Origin: Spirochaetia bacterium
Lineage (GTDB): Bacteria > Spirochaetota > Spirochaetia > DAHUYW01
Reading direction: 5' to 3'
DNA length: 33,944 nt
NCBI GenBank assembly: GCA_030041455.1
Contig: JASHNV010000060.1
Location: 1 to 33,944, forward strand
Both the position numbers and the translations under genes were made by a program. The notes below the pieces were generated by a model, which did no database searches, was not told where the DNA came from, and was given only the letters and a program-made list of their open reading frames with translations. Below are positions 17,844-26,429 of the stretch, piece by piece. Position 1 is the stretch's first letter. Each line of letters starts with the position of its first letter.

Positions 17844-18665
17844 TCAGAGGAGCTCCTCGCTCTTCGCCACCCATTCCTTCCACACAAGTTCGTATTCCGG
17901 CGCTGCGCGGACGACCGGTAGGAGCTGGCTCGTCCAGGCTTCCCGGTTCCATGCGTAGAGTCGCTGGGAGCGAACGCCGTTTGGATCGGGAGCGAGGCCG
18001 CGAATCTCGCATTTGCGTTGAAAGAGTTTCAGTAGCTCTTCCCGGCTGAAGCGCTCCTGCTTGTGGCAGGTGATGTACCAGAGGTCATAGAGGTCGCGTG
18101 GTCGAGGCCACCTGGCCTGCTGCTGGAGGAGCGCCCGCGCCTTCTCGGCCACGATTTCGATCTTGGCGTACGCGGGGAGCGAAAACGGATCGAAGCCTGC
18201 GTAGGCAGGTTCAACTCGCCGGTCTACCGGCAAGGCGAGAAGCGGCTCGTCAAATGCCAGATGGACCTTGACCGTGGGGAGCGCTTGCCTGCGGGATCCG
18301 CCGCGTGAATATTCGATTGGTATCTCGACTTGGACGGCACCCTTATCTGAGCGTGGCTCCTTACACTTCAGCACGATCCCGGTTTCCTCACCGAGGAATA
18401 CAGCAACCCGCTTCAAGAGGGCGAGAGAAGAGCCGACGTTATCACCTGTGTCGGCACACGTGAAGTCGATGTCCTCTGAGAAGCGGTATCTCGGATAGTA
18501 GCAGTGGCGCAGACAGGTTCCGCCTTTGAAAATCCATTTTGTTTTGACTCGCGGAGCTCGCGAGAGTCCCGACAGGATCAAAAGGATGACATAGTCCTTT
18601 TCAGCCTGATCAAATCGCAGGCCCTCAATTGCCGCAGCACGGTGAAGCTCCGCGCTCGTAATCAT
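17844..18665 (-). CDS. AbiEii/AbiGii-family nucleotidyltransferase toxin
   Basis: This 273-residue protein is the toxin of an AbiE-type module. It has the nucleotidyltransferase signature KGGT (47-50) followed by SEDIDFT (63-69), where the two acidic residues bind metal. The later motif KIEIVAEKARAL and RPRDLYDLWYI are typical of the family. By family knowledge such toxins transfer nucleotides, with tRNA as a proven target for some members, and stop growth, giving phage abortive infection or plasmid stability. I chose ATG 18665 because its first bases overlap the TGA of the antitoxin gene in an ATGA arrangement. Key residues are intact, so the toxin is probably active. Confidence 0.92.
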   Translation of the reverse strand: MITSAELHRAAAIEGLRFDQAEKDYVILLILSGLSRAPRVKTKWIFKGGTCLRHCYYPRYRFSEDIDFTCADTGDNVGSSLALLKRVAVFLGEETGIVLKCKEPRSDKGAVQVEIPIEYSRGGSRRQALPTVKVHLAFDEPLLALPVDRRVEPAYAGFDPFSLPAYAKIEIVAEKARALLQQQARWPRPRDLYDLWYITCHKQERFSREELLKLFQRKCEIRGLAPDPNGVRSQRLYAWNREAWTSQLLPVVRAAPEYELVWKEWVAKSEELL

Positions 18666-19471
18666 GGAGCGACCGTTGCGTTGACCAGGAGCCCCCAACG
18701 CCGATTATGAGTTCCCTGGGCCGGAAGGGTCGGATCGAGGCGGGGGTAGCCAGTCGAAGGTCCTGCCGAGTTCCTAAGCGCTTCCGGATTTCCGAGGGCA
18801 AGCCTCTCCTGGAGAAAACCGAGCCGCTTTGCCACGGCAGAGGTCCCCATCCTGAGGACATAGTCGTGCAGCCGCTTCTCGTCGATGGCAGACCACGACT
18901 GTAAGAGGGCGTGTGCGATCATCCCTACCCCACCCACGTATTCGGGCAGGGCTAACCCGTCGACTAGGGTCTTCTCGGGATCGGTAATTTGGAAAGGGCT
19001 CTCGTTGATCCACTCGGTGCGAAGCCCGAAGAAACGCTGCGGCCGCTGAGAGACGATTCGATAGGAAACACCAAGCGACTCTTTTGACGGTCTGCTTACC
19101 TTGTGGTCGGTGGTTATGAAGACTTGCCGGGGGATTTGCTCGGTAAAGCCGTGATAGTTCATCGCCGAGAAGTAGGCAATGGCGGCGGGCTGAACGAGCG
19201 TCATGGCGACCAGGAACTCGTGGAGCTGCGGGGTTCCGGTCGTGCCCGAGGAAAGGGGGATCGGCACGTAGAGGCCCGGCTTGATCCGCGCGATCCAGCC
19301 CTTCTTTTCAAGGCGCGCGAGGAATTGCCGAACGTACCTTCCCGTGGTCGGTCCGAGAATTCGCTCAGCCCCCTTGACGGTAAAGGGCCCCTGGGGCCCC
19401 ACCTGGGCAAGGAAATCGGCCTCAAGGCGCCCGAGAGAGTCTCTTGTTCTATGCAGACCCCGACCTGTCAC
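18662..19471 (-). CDS. AbiEi-family antitoxin and repressor
   Basis: This 269-residue protein has an N-terminal winged helix (about 15-70; TTGRYVRQFLARLEKKGW and RIKPGLYVPIP) and the AbiEi C-terminal antitoxin domain, recognised by AAIAYFSAMNYHGFTEQIP and RQVFITTD. In known systems this protein counters the toxin without direct binding (type IV) and represses its own operon through the N-terminal domain. The start is GTG 19471, with only a weak ribosome site. It is translated just ahead of the toxin and overlaps it by four bases. G+C is visibly lower than in the housekeeping genes around it, consistent with transfer. A promoter at 19496-19524 is well placed. Confidence 0.9.
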   Translation of the reverse strand: MTGRGLHRTRDSLGRLEADFLAQVGPQGPFTVKGAERILGPTTGRYVRQFLARLEKKGWIARIKPGLYVPIPLSSGTTGTPQLHEFLVAMTLVQPAAIAYFSAMNYHGFTEQIPRQVFITTDHKVSRPSKESLGVSYRIVSQRPQRFFGLRTEWINESPFQITDPEKTLVDGLALPEYVGGVGMIAHALLQSWSAIDEKRLHDYVLRMGTSAVAKRLGFLQERLALGNPEALRNSAGPSTGYPRLDPTLPAQGTHNRRWGLLVNATVAP

Positions 19472-19495
19472 CCCTGGAACCTACACTTGATAGAT

Positions 19496-19524
19496 AGAAT
19501 ATAACACTTCACGGGCAGCGTCAA
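19496..19524 (-). promoter_or_regulatory. abiE operon promoter
   Basis: On the minus strand TTGACG (19524-19519) is followed after 17 bases by TATTCT (19501-19496). The predicted start of transcription is about 18 bases before the GTG of the antitoxin gene. A short direct repeat, AAGTGT, flanks the -10 box and might serve the antitoxin as operator. Confidence 0.6.
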
Positions 19525-19763
19525 TCAGCATACATCCCAACCGGTGCCGGCCATACTCCAGCCACTCGATAGCGCTTTCAGGTGCAAGTTTCCAACCAGC
19601 CATCTCGGAGTTCGCCGCACCGCGCTCCGCCAGCGGGGCAGGGGAGGGGGGCGGACTTCCACCATTCACCTCTTCTGTCCACTACGCCGAAGTTTGTCCT
19701 ATCCCTCAGAATAAGGCTGTCGAAACACCAAGTTCCCCTAACCAGGAGCGACGAAGCGGCGTA

Positions 19764-19923
19764 ATGGTCGTGGAGCGAAGGGGCACTCCTTGTAGGAACG
19801 TTTTCGAAGGGGGGAGCACGACTCGAATGGCGCAACGCCTCCATGAGGAACCTCGGACACCCATGTCGGATGAGGAACGGGTGCGAAATTTCCCGAGAAA
19901 GCTCTCTCGCAAGGCCAAGGCCA
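19764..19923 (+). pseudogene. possible remnant of a group II intron reverse-transcriptase start
   Basis: The plus-strand frame reads LHEEPRTPMSDEERVRNF followed by PRKLSRKAKA. This resembles the N-terminal segment of group II intron reverse transcriptases, which often read SDEERVR-x-x-QRKL-x-x-KAK before the RT0 region. After this point the similarity ends and nothing resembles RT motifs, so at most about 50 residues remain. The recognition is from memory of the family and is tentative. The frame happens to stay open into the aldo-keto reductase, but that gene has its own ribosome site. Confidence 0.35.
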
Positions 19924-20033
19924 TGGGCGCGTGGATTGACGCGCCTATATGGAGCCGGGGCGCCCTGATTCAGAACATGTCGCGCTCGCTGCGGACCGGC
20001 ATTCGTGACGACACCGTGCCGTTTGCCAATGGC

Positions 20034-20062
20034 TTGCAACTCAAGGTGACCTACGCTACACT
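20034..20062 (+). promoter_or_regulatory. candidate promoter of the aldo-keto reductase
   Basis: TTGCAA (20034-20039) and TACACT (20057-20062) are separated by 17 bases. Transcription would begin near 20069, leaving a leader of about 120 bases before GTG 20190. Confidence 0.45.
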
Positions 20063-20189
20063 CTGTCTTCATACGACGGCCGTTCCTTCTGCACGTATTT
20101 TGTTTCCCACAAACACGTTACCAGAAGAGCGGCCCTTTTTTCGACCCCGCCCACGGGAAACTCGGGCTCGGGAGCACAAGGAGACCATC

Positions 20190-21221
20190 GTGGCGTATAA
20201 TCCGTCGGACGCACGTTACCAAACCATGAGATACAATCGGAGCGGACGGAGCGGGTTGAAGCTTCCGGCCATCTCCCTCGGACTCTGGCACAACTTCGGA
20301 GGCGCGAGCTCGCTCGAGTCCGGGCGAAAGATGATCCGCGCGGCGTTCGACCTCGGGATCACGCACTTCGACCTCGCGAACAACTACGGACCTCCCCCCG
20401 GGTCGGCGGAGGAGAGCTTCGGGAGGATCCTCGCGACCGACCTCGCGGGTCACCGCGACGAGCTCGTCGTTTCCACGAAGGCCGGCTACCTCATGTGGCC
20501 GGGGCCCTACGGCGAATGGGGGTCGCGAAAGTACGTCCTTGCGAGCCTCGATCAGAGCCTGCGGCGCATGGGGATCGATTACGTCGACATTTTCTATTCC
20601 CACCGCTTCGATCCGGAGACGCCGCTTGAGGAGACGATGTCGGCGCTCGACCGGGCGGTGCGCTCGGGGAAAGCGCTCTACGTCGGCATCTCCTCCTACT
20701 CGGCCGCGAAAACCCGCGAGGCCACCCGGATCCTCGCGTCGCTCGGAACGCCGTGCGTCATTCACCAGCCGAGCTATTCCATGCTCAACCGCTGGATCGA
20801 AAGCGAGCTGCTCGACGTCCTCGGGAAGGAGGGGATCGGCTGCATCGTGTTCTCTCCCCTCGCCCAGGGGATGCTCTCCGACAAATACCTGAACGGGGTG
20901 CCGCCGGGCTCGAGGGCCGGGACCCCCGGCACGGCGCTCAGCGCGTCGCTCCTTACGAAGGAGAATCTCGACCGCGTCCGCGCGCTGAACGAGCTCGCGC
21001 GGGCAAGGGGTCAGAGCCTCGCCCAGATGGCGCTTGCGTGGTGTTTGCGGGACGGGCGGGTCACTTCGGCGCTGATCGGCGCGAGCAGCCCGGCTCAGAT
21101 CGCGGAGAACGTCGCCGCTCTCGGAGGTCCCAGCTTCACCGCCGAGGAGCTGTCCCGAATCGACACGCTCGCCGTGGAGAGCGGCATCAACCTGTGGGCC
21201 CGGTCGAGCGGCGCGGGCTGA
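20190..21221 (+). CDS. aldo-keto reductase, YghZ/Gpr type
   Basis: This 343-residue NADPH-dependent TIM-barrel enzyme closely follows the AKR14 pattern of Escherichia coli YghZ, an L-glyceraldehyde 3-phosphate reductase that also handles methylglyoxal. LPAISLGLWHNFGG, ITHFDLANNYGPPPGSAEE, KAGYLMWPGPYG and YSMLNRW are hallmark segments. The catalytic tetrad is D61, Y66, K97 and H138. I chose GTG 20190: AAGGAG (20178-20183) lies six bases before it, and the resulting start AYNPSDARYQTMRYNRSG parallels YghZ. The frame is open far upstream, but that part is not protein-like. It converges on the dsbA-like gene 37 bases away. A detoxification role is inferred from the family. Confidence 0.94.
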   Translation: MAYNPSDARYQTMRYNRSGRSGLKLPAISLGLWHNFGGASSLESGRKMIRAAFDLGITHFDLANNYGPPPGSAEESFGRILATDLAGHRDELVVSTKAGYLMWPGPYGEWGSRKYVLASLDQSLRRMGIDYVDIFYSHRFDPETPLEETMSALDRAVRSGKALYVGISSYSAAKTREATRILASLGTPCVIHQPSYSMLNRWIESELLDVLGKEGIGCIVFSPLAQGMLSDKYLNGVPPGSRAGTPGTALSASLLTKENLDRVRALNELARARGQSLAQMALAWCLRDGRVTSALIGASSPAQIAENVAALGGPSFTAEELSRIDTLAVESGINLWARSSGAG

Positions 21222-21258
21222 AGGCGGCCGCTTGACGAAGAGTCTGCGCCTCGCGAAG

Positions 21259-21930
21259 TCAGCTTGAGGCGGGCTTCCGCTCGGCGGTTGCCGTGGGGTG
21301 CTCCGCCCAGACCTTCTCGAGGACTTCGAGAAACAGCTCGGCGGGCTGAGCCCCGGAGACCGCGTATGTTCGGTCGATGACGAAGAAGGGGACGCCTTCG
21401 ATTCCGAGCGCTTCCGCCTCGCGGATGTCGCTTCGGACCTCCTCGGAGAACGAGTCGCCCGCAAGCGTGCGCCTCACCTCCTCCGGGTCGAGACCGATGG
21501 CCGACCCGAGCTCGACGAGGGTCTCCCGATCGGCGAGATTTCGACCTTCCGTGAAGTAGGCGCGAAAAAGCCTCTCCTCGGCCGCATCCTGCAGGCCGCG
21601 AGCGGAGGCGAGATGGACGAGCCGATGCGCGTCGAAGGAGTTCGCGACCCGGACCCTATCGAAATTGTAGGCGAGGCCGAGCTCCTTCGCCTCCTCCGTC
21701 AGACGGTCGTGCAGGTGAGCCGTGCGCTCGACGCTGATTCCCTTGCGCTCGGCAAGGTACTCGTTCAGGGTCCTTCCGGGAACGTTCTCGATCGACGGAT
21801 CGAGCTGAAAGCTGCGCCACAGCACGTCCACTTCCCCCCGGTGCTCGAAGCGACCGAGGGCCCGCTCGAATCTTCGCTTTCCCATGTAGCAGAACGGACA
21901 CATCGTGTCCGACCAGATTTCTACGCGCAT
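21259..21930 (-). CDS. DsbA-family oxidoreductase, FrnE-like
   Basis: This 223-residue thioredoxin-fold protein has the active site C11-P-F-C14 near its start and the cis-proline loop GIEGVPFFVID. The long helical insert between them is characteristic of FrnE-like members. There is no signal peptide, so unlike periplasmic DsbA it is expected to act in the cytosol, as Deinococcus FrnE does in oxidative stress. An isomerase or glutathione S-transferase kappa-like activity cannot be excluded. AAGGA lies about eight bases before the ATG. It is downstream of pstS by 92 bases on the same strand, with a short 6-bp stem between, so co-transcription is uncertain. Confidence 0.92.
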   Translation of the reverse strand: MRVEIWSDTMCPFCYMGKRRFERALGRFEHRGEVDVLWRSFQLDPSIENVPGRTLNEYLAERKGISVERTAHLHDRLTEEAKELGLAYNFDRVRVANSFDAHRLVHLASARGLQDAAEERLFRAYFTEGRNLADRETLVELGSAIGLDPEEVRRTLAGDSFSEEVRSDIREAEALGIEGVPFFVIDRTYAVSGAQPAELFLEVLEKVWAEHPTATAERKPASS

Positions 21931-22022
21931 GTTTTCGTTCCTTACCGCCGCGGGCTTCGCGGCGAGACTCCAAGATACTCATCCGCGCCGGTTTTGGCCA
22001 CCGGAGCCGTCTCAGGCGGGTT

Positions 22023-23153
22023 TCAGGGGCCGACGAGAGGCACCCCGCCGTACGTGATGCTCCGGAGGATGGCGTCGACGTTCGCGACGGCGGCGGGTGG
22101 GAGCCGGGCGTACTGGAGGCCCGCGGCGTAGCGCTGCCCCTCGTGGGTGACCCAGGCGAGGAGCTTCACGAGCGCCCTCGCCTGATCGAGGCTCCTGCCC
22201 CCGTACTTTTGCTCCCGGTAGACAATGATCCAGGTGAGGTTGGCGATCGGGTAGCCGTCGGACGCCGAGGTGTCGCCGAGATCGATCCGCATGTCGGCCG
22301 GGAGCCGCCCTCCCGCGGCGGCGGCGGTGCTCTCAAGCGACGGGGAGGTCCAGGCGCCGGCCCGATTGCGCAGCGTCGCGCACGGGAGGCCGTTCTCGAG
22401 GGCGTAGGAGAGCTCGACGTAGCCGATCGAGCCTGAGGTTTCCTCGACGATCCCCGCGACGCCGGCGTTCTGAGCCGCGCCGAGGCCGACCGGCCAATCG
22501 ACGGCCGTCGCGTTTCCAACCTCCCGTCGCCACGCCTCGCTCACCTTGGAGAGGTAGTAGGTGAAATTGAAGGTGGTGCCGCTCCCGTCCGAGCGGTGCA
22601 CCACGATGATCGCCTCGGCCGGAAGGGCCGCCTCCGGGTTCAGCGCCTCGATCGCGGGATCGTTCCACCGCGTAATCGCGCCGAGGAAGATCCCGGCCAC
22701 GACGGCGCCGGTCAGCCTCAGAGCGGGATTGCCCGGCAGGTTGTAGGTGACGACGACCGCTCCGAGAACCGTCGGGATGTGCACGACCGGCGCGTCGAAG
22801 GCCGCGAGCTGTTTGTCCGTCAGGTAGGCGTCGGAAGCGCCGAAGTCGACCACCTGGTTCTCGAGGGTCTTGATGCCGCCTGAAGAGCCGATCGATTGAT
22901 AGTTCACCCGCACGCCGGTGAGCTTGTCGTACTCGTCGAACATCTTCGAGTAGATGGGGAAGGGGAAGGACGCTCCGGCGCCGACGAGCTCGATTCCGGA
23001 GAGGGACGAGCCGGCGGAATCGGCCTCCTCTCCGTTGCCCTCCGCGAACAGAGCGGCCGCCGCAAGGAGCATCCCCGCCGCCAGTGAGACCGTTCCTGCT
23101 GAGCTCACGATCGTTTTCTCCTTGAACCTATCTCGCCGTCGGATTGGCGTCAT
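22023..23153 (-). CDS. pstS: phosphate-binding protein PstS
   Basis: This 376-residue exported protein captures phosphate for the Pst ABC transporter. Phosphate-site motifs are GAGASFPFPIYSKMF, GSSGGIKTL, VDFGASDAYL and HRSDGSGTTFNF. The N-terminus has basic residues and a hydrophobic core ending ALFA, giving a type I signal peptide near residue 38 and no lipobox. ATG 23153 has no Shine-Dalgarno. A GTG 15 codons downstream has AAGGAG upstream of it but would drop the basic n-region, so I keep the longer start. No pstC, pstA, pstB or phoU follows. Downstream lies a cytosolic dsbA-like gene, upstream an htrA-like gene, so this pstS is an orphan here. Confidence 0.93.
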   Translation of the reverse strand: MTPIRRRDRFKEKTIVSSAGTVSLAAGMLLAAAALFAEGNGEEADSAGSSLSGIELVGAGASFPFPIYSKMFDEYDKLTGVRVNYQSIGSSGGIKTLENQVVDFGASDAYLTDKQLAAFDAPVVHIPTVLGAVVVTYNLPGNPALRLTGAVVAGIFLGAITRWNDPAIEALNPEAALPAEAIIVVHRSDGSGTTFNFTYYLSKVSEAWRREVGNATAVDWPVGLGAAQNAGVAGIVEETSGSIGYVELSYALENGLPCATLRNRAGAWTSPSLESTAAAAGGRLPADMRIDLGDTSASDGYPIANLTWIIVYREQKYGGRSLDQARALVKLLAWVTHEGQRYAAGLQYARLPPAAVANVDAILRSITYGGVPLVGP

Positions 23154-23190
23154 CGCGCTACGATCCCATGGGCGTTATGGCCCGGCGCGT

Positions 23191-24363
23191 CTAGAACTTA
23201 GCCGGCCGCTCCGTGAGGAGCACCCTGATGTCCATTTTCTTGTCGCCGCGATAGAGCGTCACCGTTACCGGTTGGCCTACCTCCGTCGAGCCGTCGAGGT
23301 AGACCGTGAGATCGCGGAAACTGTCCACGGAGGTTCCATTGATGGCGGTTATGATGTCTCCGCCGACGGGAACCTCGTAGTTGCCGATCTCCACCGCTCG
23401 ATTCCCGCCCCTGATGCCGGCTCTGGCGGCCGGGCTGCCCGGGACGACCTGCACGACGAGCATGCCGGCGCTCACGGGCAGATCCAACCCGGCGGCGTCT
23501 TTGAGCGTCTGCGCGGTCTGCGCGTCCACGTCCACCCCCTCGACGCCGAGCCAGGTGTGGGCATACTTGCCCTTTGCGATCAGCTGGGAAGCGACCCTCT
23601 GGACGGTGATCCCGGGAACCGCGAAGCCGATTCCCGCGCTCGTGCCGCTCGGGCTCAGGATCTGGGAATTGATCCCGATGACGCGCGACTGGAGGTCGAG
23701 GAGGGGACCGCCTGAGTTTCCCGGGTTGATCGGCGCGTCGGTCTGGATCGCCTCCCCGATGAAGCGCCCGTCGGGGCTTTGGATCACCCTCCCGAGCGCG
23801 CTGATGACGCCGAAGGTCATGGTCCGGTCGAGGCCGAACGGATTCCCGACCGCGACGACGAACTGGCCTACCTGGAGCCGCGAGGAGTCGTCGAAGCCCA
23901 GGGGCGGCGGCAGGCTGTCGGTCGGGATTTTGACCACGGCAATATCGGTGGTGGGGTCCGTGCCGACCACCTTTGCCTTGTAGGCCTTGTGGTTCGGCAG
24001 GGTGACCGTGATGGAGTCCGCGTTCTCCACCACGTGGTAGTTGGTGACGACGTCTCCGAGGTTGTCGTAGACGAATCCGGAGCCGGTTCCCTGCTGAGGC
24101 ACGGGCTGGCTGAAGAAGTCGTAGCTCATCACCTGCGTGGTGATATTGACGACCGAAGGGGAGGCGCTGCGGTACACCGCCTCGACCTGCGCCTCAAGCT
24201 CGTTCGCGGGCGCGGCCGGCGCCTGCGGGACGCTGGCCGCGGCGGGCTCGGGAGCGGCTTGCGCGACCGCCACGGTCCCAGCCGGCTTCGGCGCGCAGGA
24301 GCCGAGCGACAGAACCACGAGTCCCGAGGATAGGAGGGCGGCGAGCAGCTCTCGAGTCTTCAT
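23191..24363 (-). CDS. HtrA/DegP-like serine protease, predicted lipoprotein
   Basis: This 390-residue trypsin-fold protease acts outside the cytoplasm on damaged proteins. The catalytic triad is H110 (TNYHVV), D140 (TTDIAVV) and S217 (GNSGGP). A single PDZ domain covers about residues 275-380. The start ATG 24363 yields a signal peptide ending LSLGSC, with the lipid-attachment cysteine at C23, followed by an Ala/Pro-rich linker of 35 residues. Thus it is anchored to a membrane rather than free. An in-frame TTG at 24390 is a poorer start. The -10-like TACATT lies exactly six bases before the ATG, but no good -35 is seen. pstS follows after 37 bases and is likely read from the same message. 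Confidence 0.94.
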   Translation of the reverse strand: MKTRELLAALLSSGLVVLSLGSCAPKPAGTVAVAQAAPEPAAASVPQAPAAPANELEAQVEAVYRSASPSVVNITTQVMSYDFFSQPVPQQGTGSGFVYDNLGDVVTNYHVVENADSITVTLPNHKAYKAKVVGTDPTTDIAVVKIPTDSLPPPLGFDDSSRLQVGQFVVAVGNPFGLDRTMTFGVISALGRVIQSPDGRFIGEAIQTDAPINPGNSGGPLLDLQSRVIGINSQILSPSGTSAGIGFAVPGITVQRVASQLIAKGKYAHTWLGVEGVDVDAQTAQTLKDAAGLDLPVSAGMLVVQVVPGSPAARAGIRGGNRAVEIGNYEVPVGGDIITAINGTSVDSFRDLTVYLDGSTEVGQPVTVTLYRGDKKMDIRVLLTERPAKF

Positions 24364-24540
24364 GGCTGTAATGTACTTCCGGACGGCCAAAAGGGCACCA
24401 AAATTGCCAGGGACGCGACGCTTTCGGAGGGAAACGTCAGCTCGCGACGCCCGAGGTGCTCGCGCGGCCGGGGAGCCCGGCGCCTTCCGGTCCGATCGTT
24501 CTCGCCCGCGAATCCGAACCGCCGGGCCTGATTCCGAGCG

Positions 24541-24569
24541 GTGACAATTCGCCCGTCGGGCGGTAGACT
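24541..24569 (+). promoter_or_regulatory. promoter of the DinB-MFS pair
   Basis: GTGACA (24541-24546) and TAGACT (24564-24569) are separated by 17 bases. Transcription would begin near 24576, with the purine-rich site AAGGAAGG (24578-24585) almost at the 5-prime end, then ATG 24590. Confidence 0.6.
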
Positions 24570-24589
24570 AGAGTGGAAAGGAAGGCACC

Positions 24590-25072
24590 ATGAACGAAAA
24601 AGCGCTCCGCGAGCATCTCGTTTCCTCGCTCTCGGGCAAGGGCGCCCATATCAGCTTCGACCGGGCGGTCGAGGGATTCCCGGTCAAGCTTCTCGGCGCC
24701 CGGGTGCCGAGCCTCGCGCATACCGCGTGGCAGCTCGGCTACCACGTGTGGCTCTGCCAGTGGGACATTCTCGAGTTCATCAGAGATCCGGGCTATCGCT
24801 CGCCCTCGTATCCGAGCGGCTACTGGCCGAAGGAGGACGGGCCGTCCGGGGAGCGGGAGTGGACCGAGATCGTCGGGAAGTTCCGGGCGGATCTCAAGAC
24901 GTTGATCGCCATGGTGCGCGACGCCAAAAGCGACCTTTTCGAGCCGTTCCCCCACGGCGAAGGTCAAAACCTCCTGCGCGAGGCGCTCACCGTCATCGAT
25001 CACAATTCCTACCATATCGGACAGTTCGTCGACATCCGGATGCTGCTCGGCGTTCCGGTCAAGGACTGGTGA
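24590..25072 (+). CDS. DinB-family protein
   Basis: This 160-residue four-helix protein belongs to the DinB/YfiT superfamily, whose members bind a divalent metal and often act as thiol-dependent transferases. The metal ligands are visible as a histidine in SLAHTAWQLGYH and the pair in the last helix, DHNSYHIGQ. Unlike the other DinB-fold gene in this window (10819-11289), the ligand set is intact. AAGGAAGG precedes the ATG. It is the first gene of a pair with an MFS transporter three bases further on. The substrate is unknown, but pairing suggests the two handle a common small molecule. Confidence 0.88.
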   Translation: MNEKALREHLVSSLSGKGAHISFDRAVEGFPVKLLGARVPSLAHTAWQLGYHVWLCQWDILEFIRDPGYRSPSYPSGYWPKEDGPSGEREWTEIVGKFRADLKTLIAMVRDAKSDLFEPFPHGEGQNLLREALTVIDHNSYHIGQFVDIRMLLGVPVKDW

Positions 25073-25075
25073 GGC

Positions 25076-26416
25076 TTGGAGCACGGCGGCGCCTCCGGGC
25101 TCGGGCGCGATCGAGAGCTCCGGGCGACCGAGACCGTTCTCGTCCACTCGCCCGGTCTCAAGCGCTACGCCCACTACCTCTTTGCGCTGCTGTTCCTGCT
25201 CTACATGTTCGATTACATCGACCGATTGGTCGTGACCTCCCTCTTTCCGTTCCTCAAGGCGGACCTCGGGCTTTCCGACGCGCAGTGCGGGGCGCTCGTC
25301 TCCGGCGTCTACTGGTCCATCGTGGTGTTCACCTTTCCGGTCTCGATTCTCGTCGACCGATGGAGCCGCAGGCGGAGCGTGGGGCTCATGGTGCTGCTCT
25401 GGAGCCTGGCCGCCGCGGTGTCCGCCCTCACGCGGACGTTCGGTCAGCTCTTCGTCGCGCGCGCGACGGTCGGGCTCGGCGAGGCGGGATACGCGCCGGG
25501 CGGCAACGCCCTCATCTCCGGAATGTATCCGCCCGAGAAGCGCTCCCTCATGCTCGGCATTTGGAACGCCTCCATCCCGCTCGGTTCGGCGCTCGGCACC
25601 GTGCTCGGCGGCCTCATCGCGACGCGCTACGGGTGGCACAGCGCCTTGGGGCTCGTCGCGCTGCCGGGGCTCCTCCTCGGGCTCCTCTTCCTCTTGACCG
25701 CCCGGGATTACCGGACCGTCGAGCTCACGCGGAGCCTGGCGACCACCGGGACGGTCGACCGCGGGATGCGGCCCGGAGAGATCGCGAGGCGCTTTCTCGG
25801 GACTCCGTCGCTCCTGTTCACCTACGTCGCGTTCGCCTGCAACACGTTCGTGAGCACCGCGCTCCTCACGTGGCTCCCGACCTATTTCCACCGCTACGAC
25901 GGACTCGGCATGAGCATGGCCTCGATCAAAGGAGCGACGGTCCTGCTCCTCGCGGTGGTCGGCGCTCCGTTGGGCGGCATCGTCGCCGACGCGTGGATGA
26001 AGCGTCGGTTGAACGCCCGCCTGCTCCTCGCCTCGATCACGTGCGTCGCGTCGTCCGGGGTCCTGTTCGTCGCGTTCGCCTTCCTCGACGGAAGCGCGCA
26101 GTACCTCGCGCTCCTCGCGGGCGGGCTTCTCGCGGTCGCCTACGTTCCCGCCGCCGCGGCGGTCGTCCAGGACGTCGTGCATCCAGGCCTTTGGGCGATT
26201 TCCTACGGCGTCGCGGTCGTCGTCCAGAACCTGCTCGGAAGCTCCGTGAGCCCGGTGGTGGTGGGCGCGCTCTCCGACTCGCTCGGCCTGAAGGCCGCTA
26301 TTCTCCTCGTTCCGCTCTCGTCCCTTCTCGGCGGGGCGCTTTTCTTCGCGGGATCGTTCTTCTACGCAGGCGACATCCGCCGCGTCGAGAAGGTGCGTAT
26401 CGAGATGGAGAGGTGA
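25076..26416 (+). CDS. MFS transporter, Spinster/ACS-like
   Basis: This 446-residue protein has twelve predicted membrane helices and moves small molecules across the inner membrane. The motif A loop DRWSRRRSVGLM follows helix 2. The segment RATVGLGEAGYAPGGNALISGMYPPEKRS matches the Spinster-like branch, where anions, sugars or lipids are carried. The start is TTG 25076, three bases after the DinB stop. It gives a 35-residue polar N-terminus. No better start exists before helix 1. Translation is probably coupled to dinB. A strong hairpin lies 14 bases after the stop. The cargo cannot be deduced. Confidence 0.92.
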   Translation: MEHGGASGLGRDRELRATETVLVHSPGLKRYAHYLFALLFLLYMFDYIDRLVVTSLFPFLKADLGLSDAQCGALVSGVYWSIVVFTFPVSILVDRWSRRRSVGLMVLLWSLAAAVSALTRTFGQLFVARATVGLGEAGYAPGGNALISGMYPPEKRSLMLGIWNASIPLGSALGTVLGGLIATRYGWHSALGLVALPGLLLGLLFLLTARDYRTVELTRSLATTGTVDRGMRPGEIARRFLGTPSLLFTYVAFACNTFVSTALLTWLPTYFHRYDGLGMSMASIKGATVLLLAVVGAPLGGIVADAWMKRRLNARLLLASITCVASSGVLFVAFAFLDGSAQYLALLAGGLLAVAYVPAAAAVVQDVVHPGLWAISYGVAVVVQNLLGSSVSPVVVGALSDSLGLKAAILLVPLSSLLGGALFFAGSFFYAGDIRRVEKVRIEMER

Positions 26417-26429
26417 ATCGTCGTCGCGA

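Larger units (their letters stand above)
19472..20189. other. degenerate intergenic stretch between abiE and the aldo-keto reductase
   Basis: No intact gene can be supported in these 718 bases. They contain the abiE promoter, a possible reverse-transcriptase start fragment (19764-19923), and a promoter candidate for the reductase (20034-20062). Both strands carry long open frames without recognisable products, and base composition is more even than in flanking genes, as in old mobile-element debris. Confidence 0.45.

Noticed and set aside
16654-18012. A 452-codon minus-strand frame across the glycosylase
   Set aside because: It overlaps the fpg-like gene and the start of the reductase in another frame and resembles nothing. 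It is a shadow.
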